A stretch of DNA of 64,000 bases from Rehaibacterium terrae (GTDB lineage Bacteria; Pseudomonadota; Gammaproteobacteria; Xanthomonadales; Xanthomonadaceae). The stretch covers positions 94,497 through 158,496 of the forward strand of contig NZ_JACHHX010000006.1 in assembly GCF_014202935.1 (NCBI RefSeq). The letters run 5' to 3'. Below, one piece after another: positions 9,522 through 19,168 of the stretch (position 1 is its first letter; every line of letters starts with the position of its first letter). The notes below the pieces were generated by a model. It had not been told where the DNA came from. It saw nothing but the letters and a program-made list of their open reading frames with translations, and did not search any database. Position numbers and translations under genes: made by a program.

Positions 9522-10448
9522 CTACTCCAGCTCCGCCCTGACCCGACGCACGCCGGCCCGCAACCGTTCCAGCGCCTGCGCCGTGTCGCCGTCGATCTCG
9601 ATGAAACGGTTGGTCTGGAAGAAGCTGCGCAGCGCCTCCTGACCGGCCGGATCGTCGGCCGCGGCCAACAGCACCTCGCGCAGGCGCGCCTCGACCGCGA
9701 CCGGCAGGCCGGTGCGCACCAGCTCCACCGCGCGCGGATACGGCTCGGTCTCGCCGATGATCGTCAGGTCCTCGCGGAAGCGGTCGGGCATGCGCTCCAG
9801 ATCCTCCCAGTCGAGATTGCTGAAGGCGCCGGCATCGACCACCCGTTTGTGCACCCAGGCGGCGATGTTGCTCTCGCTGCGGGCGAAGACGTAGCCGACC
9901 CCGCCGGACTCGGGCCGGTCCCGCGGCGAGAGCATGATTTCCAGCGGCAGGCCCGCCTGCAGCAGCGCCATCGCCGGAGCGAAGTAGGCGCTGGTCGAGG
10001 AGGGGCTCTGGAAGGCGATGCTGCGGCCGAGCAGATCCCCGAGCGTGCGGATGCCGCTGTCGCGGCGGGCGAAAAACACGGTCCGGTACAGACGCACGCC
10101 GTCGCGCTCGGTGGCCAGCAGGGGGCGGGCGCCGGCGCGCTCCTGCAGGATCGAGGCCATCGCCGCGGTTTCGGTCACCCAGTCGACCCGTCCGCGACGC
10201 AGATAGCTCTGCATCTGCTGGGCGTCGCGGGCCATCAGGATGCGGCCCTCGCGGATGCCGACATCGGCCATCCGCGGCACCACGTAGTCGAGCAGCGGCT
10301 TGAGCTGTTCGTAATGCCGCTTGGGGTTGTCGCTGATGCGGCCGAGCACCAGCAGGCTTTCGTCATCGCCCGCCTTGGCCGTGCCGGCGCAAAGCGGCAG
10401 CGCCAGCACCAACGTGCGAGTCAGGGCGAGGAGGAGCTTCGACACCAC
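9522..10448 (-). CDS. PhnD/PhnD-like periplasmic substrate-binding protein
   Basis: The 308-residue protein has a signal peptide ending near CAGTAKA-G and a single binding-protein fold of the PhnD/SsuA/transferrin type (YEQLKPLLDYVVPRM, VDWVTETAAMASIL, SIAFQSPSSTSAYFAPA). Family members bind phosphonates, phosphite or similar oxyanions for ABC importers. No permease or ATPase is nearby. It is instead joined to the GGDEF-EAL gene, which suggests a sensory role. The ligand cannot be told from sequence. The signal peptide start is plausible, though no strong ribosome site was seen. Confidence 0.85.
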   Translation of the reverse strand: MVSKLLLALTRTLVLALPLCAGTAKAGDDESLLVLGRISDNPKRHYEQLKPLLDYVVPRMADVGIREGRILMARDAQQMQSYLRRGRVDWVTETAAMASILQERAGARPLLATERDGVRLYRTVFFARRDSGIRTLGDLLGRSIAFQSPSSTSAYFAPAMALLQAGLPLEIMLSPRDRPESGGVGYVFARSESNIAAWVHKRVVDAGAFSNLDWEDLERMPDRFREDLTIIGETEPYPRAVELVRTGLPVAVEARLREVLLAAADDPAGQEALRSFFQTNRFIEIDGDTAQALERLRAGVRRVRAELE

Positions 10449-10519
10449 GTCTGTGCGAGCCGGGGTTGCAGGAAAACGGCGCCCAGCCTACCCCATCCGG
10501 ACCGGGCCGCGATAGCCGC

Positions 10520-11272
10520 TCAGGGCGCCCTGCGCCCGGCCAGCCGCGCCATCCGCTGGACCTCGCTGAGGATGCCGCGCAGGATGCGCACCTCGCGCTG
10601 GTCGGGATCGGCGCGCAGGAACAGCCGCCGCAGCCGCTGCATCACCATCTCCGGCGCGCGGCCCTTGTGGAAATCGATGTCGTCCAGCGTCTCGGACAGG
10701 TGTGCGAACAAGCCCTCCAGCTCGGCCTGGGTGGCCGGCGGCTCCGCGCGCTCGGCGACGGCGGCTCCGGCCCCGTCCCGCTCGAGCGCCGCCAGCCGCA
10801 ACTCGTAAGCCAGCACCTGCACGGCGGCCGCCAGGTTGAGCGAACTGAACGCGGGATTCGCCGGAATGTGCACGGCCGCGTGGCAACGCTGCAACTCCTC
10901 GTTGGTCAGGCCGGTACGTTCACGGCCAAACAGCAGCGCCACCGGCCCCTGCCCGGCGGCCTCGCGCAGCCTTGCCGCCGCCTCGCGCGGGCTGTATTCG
11001 GGCAGACGCACGGTGCGGCTGCGGGCGGTGCAGCCGAGCACGTAGCGGCAGTCGGCCAGCGCCGGCTCCAGCGTCGGGTGGACTGTCGCCGCCGCCAGCA
11101 GGTCGTCGGCGCCGGCCGCCAGCGCGACCGCTTCGGGATGCGGGAACTGCTCGGGCGCGACCAGCGTCAGCCAGCCCAGCCCCATCGTCTTCATCGCGCG
11201 CGCGGCGCTGCCGATGTTGCCGGGGTGCTGAGTGCCGACCAGGACGAAGCGGATGGAATCGAGAAATGACAT
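10520..11272 (-). CDS. trmJ: tRNA (cytidine/uridine-2'-O-)-methyltransferase TrmJ
   Basis: SPOUT-class enzyme that methylates the 2'-OH of position 32 in several tRNAs using S-adenosylmethionine. The protein has 250 residues. Motif 1 is [20 protein letters not shown] near the N-terminus, motif 2 is [15 protein letters not shown], and motif 3 is [20 protein letters not shown], which builds the trefoil-knot cofactor site. A C-terminal helical extension is typical of TrmJ. Transcription is divergent from suhB with about 125 bases between; the same order trmJ | suhB is common in gammaproteobacteria. Confidence 0.95.
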   Translation of the reverse strand: MSFLDSIRFVLVGTQHPGNIGSAARAMKTMGLGWLTLVAPEQFPHPEAVALAAGADDLLAAATVHPTLEPALADCRYVLGCTARSRTVRLPEYSPREAAARLREAAGQGPVALLFGRERTGLTNEELQRCHAAVHIPANPAFSSLNLAAAVQVLAYELRLAALERDGAGAAVAERAEPPATQAELEGLFAHLSETLDDIDFHKGRAPEMVMQRLRRLFLRADPDQREVRILRGILSEVQRMARLAGRRAP

Positions 11273-11398
11273 GGCTCGGGGTGGTTCGGTTCGGGTCGGG
11301 CATCGGGCCGGGCAGGACGCAGCCAACGGGCGGCTGCTAGAATGCGCCGCCTGCGGCCAGCGGCCGCCCCGCTCTTTTCATCTTTCCACGGTGCGCGC

Positions 11399-12199
11399 AT
11401 GCAGAAGCCTGCAGTCAACGTCATGGTCAAGGCGGCCCGTCAGGCCGGCACCCTGATCCTGCGCTACATGAGCCGGCTCGACAGCCTCAACGTCGTCGAG
11501 AAGGCCCGCCAGGACTATGCCAGCGAAGTCGATGCGCTCGCCGAGGCCGAGATCATACGCGAGCTCAAGCGCGCCTTCCCCGACTACGCCTTCCTCGCCG
11601 AGGAGAGCGGCCAGCAGGGCAAGTCCCGCCACACCTGGGTGATCGACCCGCTCGACGGCACCAGCAATTACCTGCGCGGGCTGCCGCACTTCTGCGTCTC
11701 CATCGCCCTGCTCGAAGGCCACGAGCCGATCCACGGCGTGGTGTTCGATCCGCTGCGCAACGAGCTGTTCACCGCCAGCAAGGGCGCCGGCGCCCTGCTC
11801 AACGACAGGAAGATCCGCGTCGCCGAGCGCCGTGATCTCGCCGGCAGCCTGCTGATCACCGGCTTTCCGCCACGCGAGCGCAAGCGCGCCGGCATCCAGC
11901 TCGACACCGTCAAGACGTTGCTGGAGACCGCCGAGGACGTGCGCCGCACCGGCTCGGCCGCGCTCGACCTGGCCTACGTCGCCTGCGGACGGGCCGATGG
12001 CTACTTCGAGGCCGGCGTGCAGCCCTGGGACATCGCCGCCGGGCTGCTGCTGGTGCGCGAGGCCGGCGGCCGCGTCTGCGACTACCGCGGCGGCAGCGAC
12101 TTCATGCGCAACGGCCAGATCATCGCCGGCAACCTCAAGGTCGCTGACGCCCTGCAGAAGGTCATCGTGCAGAGCGGTTACGCCGCGGCGTTCGACTGA
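11399..12199 (+). CDS. suhB: inositol-1-monophosphatase family protein SuhB
   Basis: Metal-dependent phosphatase of the IMPase fold; in E. coli SuhB also joins the rRNA antitermination complex. The protein has 266 residues, the family length. Metal-binding motifs are [17 protein letters not shown] and [17 protein letters not shown]. The start at [14 protein letters not shown] matches other SuhB proteins. A heptanucleotide array begins 4 bases after the stop codon. Confidence 0.95.
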   Translation: MQKPAVNVMVKAARQAGTLILRYMSRLDSLNVVEKARQDYASEVDALAEAEIIRELKRAFPDYAFLAEESGQQGKSRHTWVIDPLDGTSNYLRGLPHFCVSIALLEGHEPIHGVVFDPLRNELFTASKGAGALLNDRKIRVAERRDLAGSLLITGFPPRERKRAGIQLDTVKTLLETAEDVRRTGSAALDLAYVACGRADGYFEAGVQPWDIAAGLLLVREAGGRVCDYRGGSDFMRNGQIIAGNLKVADALQKVIVQSGYAAAFD

Positions 12200-12203
12200 G
12201 AGC

Positions 12204-12276
12204 GGGATCCGGGACTCGGGACTCGGGAAAGGGCATCGAAGCATCGTCATCCCGATCCCGGCGCAAGCCGGGATCC
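12204..12276 (+). repeat. composite intergenic element: heptad array plus hairpin
   Basis: Four heptamers (GGGATCC, GGGACTC, GGGACTC, GGGAAAG) run from 12204 to 12231. They lead into a hairpin element with CCCGGC and GCCGGG arms around GCAA, ending at about 12276. Similar pairings of heptads and a hairpin occur near 19028, 21364 and 46517. The rest of the gap up to 12479 shows no gene. Confidence 0.75.
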
Positions 12277-12479
12277 ATGTTGCTCTTCCATCGCACGGCA
12301 CCCGGGCACGACCAGGCCGGCCACGGATTCGCGCCGCCGAGGCGCCCGCGCAGACCGCCCCTTCACCACCCCCGGGTGCGTCGGTCGCGTGCCGCCACCG
12401 GGCACCACTCCACTGTTCCTCCGCGGTAGCGCACCGACATAGACTCACAGTCGGGCCTGATTCGCAGACAGGGAGTGAC

Positions 12480-13730
12480 ATGCGCTCGGGAGCATTGCTG
12501 TTCTTGCTGTTCTTGCTGGGCTCGGCCGGTGCCGCCGCGGCCGAGACACCGCGGGTCACCGAGATCCGCTTCGCCGGCAACGCCGTCACCCGGCCGGAGG
12601 TGATGCTGCGCGAGATGAACCTGCGCCCGGGCGACCCCGCCGACCCCGACCGGATCGCGCGCAGCCGCCAGGCCATCCTCGATCTCGGCCTGTTCCGCGA
12701 GGTCCGGATCGAGCAGGTTCCCGAAGCCGACGGCGTGGCGCTGGACGTGCACGTGCGCGAGAAGCGCTACGTGCTGCCGATCCCGCGCGCCGACACCAGC
12801 ACCGACCGCGACTACAGCTACGGCGGCCAGCTGCGCTGGAGCAACATCGGCGGCCTCAATCACAGCATGAACGTGTACATCGAGCAGGGCCGTTTCCGCG
12901 ACGATCTCAATCGCGAACGCGAGCGCACGGCGCGCCTGGCGTACACCGCCCCCTACGTCTTCGACACCCCCTACAACCTGTCCACCAGCATCGGCCGGCT
13001 GGAGCGGGTCAACCCGGGCCAGACCGGCAGCTTCGAGGAAACCTTCCATCACGCCGAACTGCATCTGTCGCGCGACCTGAGCTGGCGCCGCCCGCGGCGC
13101 GGCTGGACCTTCGGCGGCGGCCTGCTGTGGCAGACGCAGCGCGCCGAGGGCGAGTTCGCCCCGCCGTCGGACGGCGAGGCGCTCGCGGCGGTGCTCAGCG
13201 CGGACTTCCACGACGTCCGCTTCAACGTCTACAGCGAGAGCGGCCGCCGCTTCGTCACGCGGCTGGAAACCGCCAGCGACGCGTTGCTGTCCGACTACGG
13301 CTACACCCGCCTGACCGGCCGCTACATCGAGTACCGGCCGCTGGGCGACACCCCGCACCAGACCCTGCACCTGATCGCCGACGGGGGCTGGTATGCCGAC
13401 GGCCCGCGCAGCCGCAACGCCTTCAGCCTCGGCGGCGCCTCCCGGCTGCGCGGTTACGAATCGGACTGGCTCGAAGGCCAGCGTTACTGGCACATCGCCG
13501 CCGAGTATCTCCGGCCGCTCGGCCGCAACTGGCTGCGTCTGCTCGCCGTGGCCGAGGCCGGTGGCACCGATGACGCCGTGCTCGGCCGCCGCGAGGGCGG
13601 GCCCTACGCCAGCGTGGGCTTGGGCGTGCGCATCCGCCTGACCTGGTTCGTCGACATCGAGATCGAGGCCGGCATCGCCTACCCGCTGCGCGGCGGCGAC
13701 GGCGCGCGCTTCTTCGCCCGCGGCAATTGA
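12480..13730 (+). CDS. short Omp85-family outer membrane protein with one POTRA domain
   Basis: The 416-residue protein has a signal peptide (MRSGALLFLLFLLGSAGAAAA), one POTRA domain at about 23-100 (VTEIRFAGNAVTRPEVML, FREVRIEQV), and then a membrane beta-barrel like the C-terminal half of BamA/TamA. Barrel signs are NVYIEQGRF, FSLGGASRLRGYESD, matching the conserved R-G-Y loop motif, and YASVGLGVRI. It is much shorter than BamA (about 800 residues) or TamA (about 575). The last residues are RFFARGN, without the usual terminal aromatic. It may insert or export a specific envelope protein; the client is unknown. Confidence 0.82.
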   Translation: MRSGALLFLLFLLGSAGAAAAETPRVTEIRFAGNAVTRPEVMLREMNLRPGDPADPDRIARSRQAILDLGLFREVRIEQVPEADGVALDVHVREKRYVLPIPRADTSTDRDYSYGGQLRWSNIGGLNHSMNVYIEQGRFRDDLNRERERTARLAYTAPYVFDTPYNLSTSIGRLERVNPGQTGSFEETFHHAELHLSRDLSWRRPRRGWTFGGGLLWQTQRAEGEFAPPSDGEALAAVLSADFHDVRFNVYSESGRRFVTRLETASDALLSDYGYTRLTGRYIEYRPLGDTPHQTLHLIADGGWYADGPRSRNAFSLGGASRLRGYESDWLEGQRYWHIAAEYLRPLGRNWLRLLAVAEAGGTDDAVLGRREGGPYASVGLGVRIRLTWFVDIEIEAGIAYPLRGGDGARFFARGN

Positions 13731-13871
13731 TGGCGAAGGCGGGCCGCGGAGACCACGGAAACTGCAAACGGATGCATCGACGCAAGCCGTGACCGGCAGA
13801 TTCGGCGCCGGCAAAGCATTTCAGCCTCGGATCTGCGCGGATGCGCGCAGACAAGGCTTTGAGCCAGCGTG

Positions 13872-13900
13872 ATCCGTGTTCATCCGCGCAAATCCGCGGC
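13872..13900 (+). repeat. dispersed repeat, copy 1 (ATCCGTG...ATCCGCGGC type)
   Basis: This 29-base segment matches 17627-17655 at about 25 positions; surrounding sequence (13831-13915) is also similar in character. It lies in the 306-base gap between the Omp85-type gene and secF, which otherwise holds only the secF terminator. Confidence 0.65.
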
Positions 13901-13979
13901 AAAGAGCGTTGCTGCCTCCGGGCATCCGGTCGCGGCGCACGCCACTCTCACGACTGCAACACATCCCGGAACGCCTCGC

Positions 13980-14012
13980 GAAAATGCGAAGACCCGCCAC
14001 GCGGGCGGGTCT
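13980..14012 (-). terminator. rho-independent terminator after secF
   Basis: On the minus strand AGACCCGC pairs with GCGGGTCT (bases 14005-14012 with 13990-13997) around a 7-base loop, followed by TCGCATTTT. It begins 25 bases after the secF stop codon and ends the yajC-secD-secF unit. Confidence 0.75.
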
Positions 14013-14036
14013 CGCGGGGCAGCCGGCGTGAGCGGC

Positions 14037-15020
14037 TTACGGGCGGCGGGCCAGCTCGGCCTCGTCGCGCGCCTTGGGCATCAGGTCCTGCTTGGTGACG
14101 CCCAGCCACAGCAGCACCGGGGTGGCGTAGAAGATCGTCGACAGGGTGCCGACCACGATGCCGACGATCAGCGCCAGCGAGAAGCCTTCCAGCGTGGGGC
14201 CGCCGAACAGGTACAGCGCCACTGCGGTGAGCAGGGTCGTCACCGAGGTCATGATCGTGCGCGACAGGGTGCTGTTGATGGCCTTGTTCAGCACCTGCAC
14301 GCTGTCCGAGGCGCGGGTCGAGCGGAACAGTTCGCGCACGCGGTCGAACACCACGATCTTGTCGTTCACCGAGTAGCCGTCGACCGCCAGGATCGCCGCC
14401 AGCACGGCCAGATCGAAGTCCAGGCCCATGATCGCGAAGAAGCCCAGCGTCACCACCACGTCGTGGATTTCGCCGATCACCGTGGCGAGGGCGAACTTCC
14501 ACTCGAAGCGCATGGCGATGTAGATCATGATGCCGGTGAGCACCACGAACACCGCGACGATGCCGTTGTAGGCCAGCTCGCGGCCGACCTGCGGACCGAC
14601 GTACTCGCTGCGCTTGATGGTGACCTCGTGGCCGCCGGCGCGAAGTGTGTCCAGCACCAATTGGCCGACCGCGGCGTTGCGCGCATCGATGCTGGTCTCT
14701 TCGTCCTCGGTCAGCAGTTCCTCGACCGCCGCCGCCGAATGCTCCGGCGACAGCCGGATGGCGAAGCTGGTCGAATCGAAGCGCTGCACGAGGGGATTGC
14801 GGAAGCCGCCGGCCTGCAGCGCATCCACCACCTCGGACTGCTCGACCGGCTTGTCGTACACCACCTCGACCAAGGTGCCGCCGGTGAAATCCAGCGCCAG
14901 GTTCAGGCCTTTGGTGGCGATCGCCACGATCGAGCCGAGCATCAGCAACAGGGCGATCGTCACCGACACCCGGCGGATGCCCATGAAGTTGACGTTGCTG
15001 TTCGGATTGAAGAATTCCAT
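14037..15020 (-). CDS. secF: protein translocase subunit SecF
   Basis: Partner of SecD in the inner-membrane complex that uses the proton gradient to pull exported proteins through SecYEG. The protein has 327 residues with six predicted spans. The start MEFFNPNSNVNFMGIRR leads into the first span. The conserved ALDFTGGTLVEV and the motif region VDGYSVNDKIVVFDRVRE are present, as is SRTIMTSVTTLLTAVALYLF. It lies 23 bases after secD and ends at a clear terminator. Confidence 0.97.
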   Translation of the reverse strand: MEFFNPNSNVNFMGIRRVSVTIALLLMLGSIVAIATKGLNLALDFTGGTLVEVVYDKPVEQSEVVDALQAGGFRNPLVQRFDSTSFAIRLSPEHSAAAVEELLTEDEETSIDARNAAVGQLVLDTLRAGGHEVTIKRSEYVGPQVGRELAYNGIVAVFVVLTGIMIYIAMRFEWKFALATVIGEIHDVVVTLGFFAIMGLDFDLAVLAAILAVDGYSVNDKIVVFDRVRELFRSTRASDSVQVLNKAINSTLSRTIMTSVTTLLTAVALYLFGGPTLEGFSLALIVGIVVGTLSTIFYATPVLLWLGVTKQDLMPKARDEAELARRP

Positions 15021-15043
15021 CTGGGTCGTCTCCGATCAGCCCG

Positions 15044-16918
15044 TCAGACCGACACGGTCTTGACGCGGCGGCCGTGGCCGTAGATCGCCGTGGCGATGGC
15101 GCGGCTCACGACGACGGAAGTGAACATCGAGGTCAGCACGCCGAAGAACAGCACCACGGCGAAGCCGCGGATCGGCCCGGTGCCGAACGAGAACAGGGCC
15201 ATGGCGGCGATCACCTTGGTGACGTTGGAATCGAGGATGACCGTCCAGGCGCGCTCGTAGCCGGCCTTGATGCTGGCCACCGGCGTGTTGCCCATGCGCA
15301 GCTCCTCGCGGATGCGTTCGCAGATCAGCACGTTGCCGTCGATCGCCATGCCCAGGGTGAGCACGATGCCGGCGATGCCGGGCATGGTCAGGGTGGCGTC
15401 GATGAAGCTCAGCGCGGCACAGAGCAGGGTCAGGTTGGTGAACAGCGCCACCACCGAGATCAGGCCGAACAGCTTGTAGTAGACGATCATCAGCGCGCAC
15501 ACCAGCAGGAAGCCCATCGTGATCGCCATGGCGCCGGCCTCGATGTTCTCCTTGCCCAGCGACGGGCCGATCACGCGCTCCTCGACGATGTCCACCGGCG
15601 CGGCCAGCGAGCCGGCGCGCAGCAGCAGGGCCAGCTCGGCGGCCTCGCGCGGGCTCTCCAGACCGGTGGTCTGGAAGCGCTTGCCGAACACGCCGCGGAT
15701 GGTGGCGACCGAGATGACCTCCTCGGTGACGCGGGTGGTGCGCACCTCCTGGCCGTCGACGATGCGGACCTCGGGCGTGCGCTCGATGAACACGACCGCC
15801 ATGCCGCGACCGACGTTCTCCCGGGTGAACTCCAGCATGCGCTGGCCGCCGACGTTGTTCAGCGTCACCGAGACCATCGGCGAACCGTCCTGCGGATCGA
15901 AGCCGGAGCGGGCGTCGACCAGCTGATCGCCGGAGGCGATGATGCGCCGCGACAGCAGCACCGGGATCGGCCGGCCGTCGGCGCCGGTGCGACGCTGGTA
16001 GTAAAGACGCGCGTCGGGCGGCACGCGGCCGGTCTGGGCGGCGGCATAGGCGTCGCCGTCGACCACGGCGCGGTACTCCAGGGTGGCGGTGGCGCCGAGC
16101 ACCTTCTTGGCCTGTGCGGTGTCCTGCACGCCGGGCAACTGCACCACGATCCGGTTGGCACCCTGGCGCTGGATGATCGGCTCGGCCACACCCAGCTCGT
16201 TGATGCGGTTGCGCAGGGTACCGACGTTCTGCTCGATGGCGTTGTCGATGATGGTCTTGAGCTCGGCCTCGCTGATGCGCGCCACCAGGGCCGCCCCCTC
16301 CTCGGTCGTCGTGGTCTGCAGCAGCAGCTCGGGCAGGTCGCGGGCGATCAGGCTGCGGGCACGGTCGAGGTCGGCGGCGTCGCGCAGCTGGATCAGGATG
16401 CCGTTCGGACCGCGGTTGACCGCCGTATAAGGCACGCGGTTGTCGCGCAGCAGCGCGCGGATGTCGTCGGCGAAGCCGTTCTCGCGCTGTTCCAGCGCGG
16501 CGCGCTGGTCGACCTCCATCAGGAAATGCACGCCGCCCTGCAGGTCCAGGCCGAGCAGCATCGGCGTGGCGCGAATGGCGACCAGCCAGTCCGGCACGGT
16601 CGAGGCGAGGTTGAGCGCCACCGTGTAGCGGTTGCCCAGCTCCTCGCGGATCAGGTCGGCGGCCCGCAGCTGGGTGTCGGGATGATCCAGCCGCACCAGC
16701 AGGCTGTCCGGACCGACATCGATCCTCTTGGGCGTCAGCCCGGCGCGTTCCAGCACGCCCTGCACGCGCTCCTTCAGCGCCTCGTCGACGACCGCGCCGC
16801 GGTTGGGCGTGATCTGGACCGCGGGATCCTGCGGATAGATGTTGGGGATGGCGTAGACGATGCTGACCAGGACGACCAGCACGACCAGTGCGTACTTCCA
16901 GCGGGGAAACTCGAGCAT
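15044..16918 (-). CDS. secD: protein translocase subunit SecD
   Basis: Large subunit of the SecDF motor, 624 residues (E. coli SecD has 615). It has an N-terminal span (WKYALVVLVVLVSIVYAIPN), a large periplasmic P1 region and five C-terminal spans. The conserved LGLDLQGGVHFLMEVD and GIAGIVLTLGMAIDGNVLI are seen; the latter carries the Asp in span 4 implicated in proton transfer. It is preceded by yajC and followed by secF on the same strand. Confidence 0.98.
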   Translation of the reverse strand: MLEFPRWKYALVVLVVLVSIVYAIPNIYPQDPAVQITPNRGAVVDEALKERVQGVLERAGLTPKRIDVGPDSLLVRLDHPDTQLRAADLIREELGNRYTVALNLASTVPDWLVAIRATPMLLGLDLQGGVHFLMEVDQRAALEQRENGFADDIRALLRDNRVPYTAVNRGPNGILIQLRDAADLDRARSLIARDLPELLLQTTTTEEGAALVARISEAELKTIIDNAIEQNVGTLRNRINELGVAEPIIQRQGANRIVVQLPGVQDTAQAKKVLGATATLEYRAVVDGDAYAAAQTGRVPPDARLYYQRRTGADGRPIPVLLSRRIIASGDQLVDARSGFDPQDGSPMVSVTLNNVGGQRMLEFTRENVGRGMAVVFIERTPEVRIVDGQEVRTTRVTEEVISVATIRGVFGKRFQTTGLESPREAAELALLLRAGSLAAPVDIVEERVIGPSLGKENIEAGAMAITMGFLLVCALMIVYYKLFGLISVVALFTNLTLLCAALSFIDATLTMPGIAGIVLTLGMAIDGNVLICERIREELRMGNTPVASIKAGYERAWTVILDSNVTKVIAAMALFSFGTGPIRGFAVVLFFGVLTSMFTSVVVSRAIATAIYGHGRRVKTVSV

Positions 16919-16986
16919 GGGCGATCAGCCGCTAACGGCCGCCGTGGCGGCCGGAATTGTCGGGATGGGGATGGCTCGGTGCAGCT

Positions 16987-17319
16987 TCAAGCCGACTTGA
17001 GCGTGCCCTTGGGCAGCACCGTCTGCACGGCGCCGCGCTGCACCTTGACCTTGACGCCCTCGGCGATCTCCAGCGTCACGAAACTCTCGGACAGGTCGTC
17101 GATGCGGCCGGCGATGCCGCCGGCGGCGATCACCTCGTCGCCCTTGGCCAGCTTGGAGACCAGCTCGCGGTGTTCCTTGGCGCGCTTCATCTGCGGCCGG
17201 ATCAGGAAGAACCAGAACACCACGAAGAACAGGCCGAGCATGATCAGCGGCTGCCACGGATTGGGTTCGGCGGCGGCCTGCGCATAAGCCGGGGAGATGA
17301 AGAAATCGAGCAGGTTCAT
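16987..17319 (-). CDS. yajC: preprotein translocase subunit YajC
   Basis: Small membrane protein associated with SecDF. The protein has 110 residues, with one span (PLIMLGLFFVVFWFFLIRPQ) followed by a soluble domain with KGDEVIAAGGIAGRI, the signature of the family. The start MNLLDFFISPAYAQ was chosen because the frame remains open further upstream but lacks any family similarity there. It leads secD by 68 bases and is separated from tgt by 570 bases of repeats, unlike the compact E. coli arrangement. Confidence 0.95.
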   Translation of the reverse strand: MNLLDFFISPAYAQAAAEPNPWQPLIMLGLFFVVFWFFLIRPQMKRAKEHRELVSKLAKGDEVIAAGGIAGRIDDLSESFVTLEIAEGVKVKVQRGAVQTVLPKGTLKSA

Positions 17320-17888
17320 GGGCTTGCCTGTGGTTGTCCGGTCAACGAAAGTCACGCAGTATGCCACGGCGGCCGGATGCCCGCATGGCCGGATCGGGAA
17401 GGCGGCGGCAGCAAGGACTTCCCGTGGCGGTGGCCATGGCCGCGATCGGCCGTCCGGCGGTTCGCGCATCGCCGCCTTGGCGGCTCCCGCACAGACGGTC
17501 GCAGTCACCCACAGCGTCGCCCTGCTGTAGCAGCGGCTTCAGCCGCGACCGGATGCCCGGGAACAGCAGCAGCCTTTGGCCACGGATGTGCGCGGCCAGA
17601 CGCGGATGAGACTTCGAATCGGTTTCATCCGTGCCCATCCGCGCAGATCCGTGGCTGAATCTTCGCTGTTGCGTTCAGGTCGCGGCTGAAACCGCTCCTG
17701 CACGCGCGGGCTGGTTCCGCCGCGATCTGGCCGGCGCTACGCGCCGGCCAGATCGCGACAAACCCGCAAGCGCACGGAACAACCGGCCTGAAAAGCCGGT
17801 CAGGTCGCGAGAGACCCACAGGCACGCGAGCCTGGCGGCGCTACACGCCGTGGGCACCGAAGACGGGGGGATAAGAAGACAGTTGCTC
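17320..17888. repeat. cluster of palindromic intergenic repeats between yajC and tgt
   Basis: No credible gene is present in this 569-base gap. It holds an element at 17527-17550 (GTAGCAGCGGCTTCAGCCGC core), its near-complement in opposite orientation at 17678-17701, a copy of the ATCCGTG repeat at 17627-17655, and the perfect hairpin at 17721-17757. The first element also recurs at 23097-23119. The yajC promoter must lie within this gap or depend on read-through from tgt. Confidence 0.75.
17721..17757. repeat. perfect hairpin with 17-bp stem
   Basis: CGCGATCTGGCCGGCGC at 17721-17737 is the exact reverse complement of 17741-17757, with a TAC loop. There is no T-run on either side. It lies 131 bases after the tgt stop codon and may stop 3' decay or terminate transcription with Rho; it may also be a mobile palindrome. 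Confidence 0.8.
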
Positions 17889-19110
<1,222 letters not shown>

Positions 19111-19168
19111 CTTCGCCCGTCAGCAAAGATCCTGCGGTAACCGCTTCCGCGGGAGCGACGACGCGCTT

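Noticed and set aside
7797..10808. 1003-codon open frame on the plus strand opposite the GGDEF-EAL and PhnD-like genes
   Set aside because: Its translation has no recognisable motif and is rich in His, Gln, Ala and Arg, as expected for the antisense of high-GC genes with complete domain motifs on the other strand.
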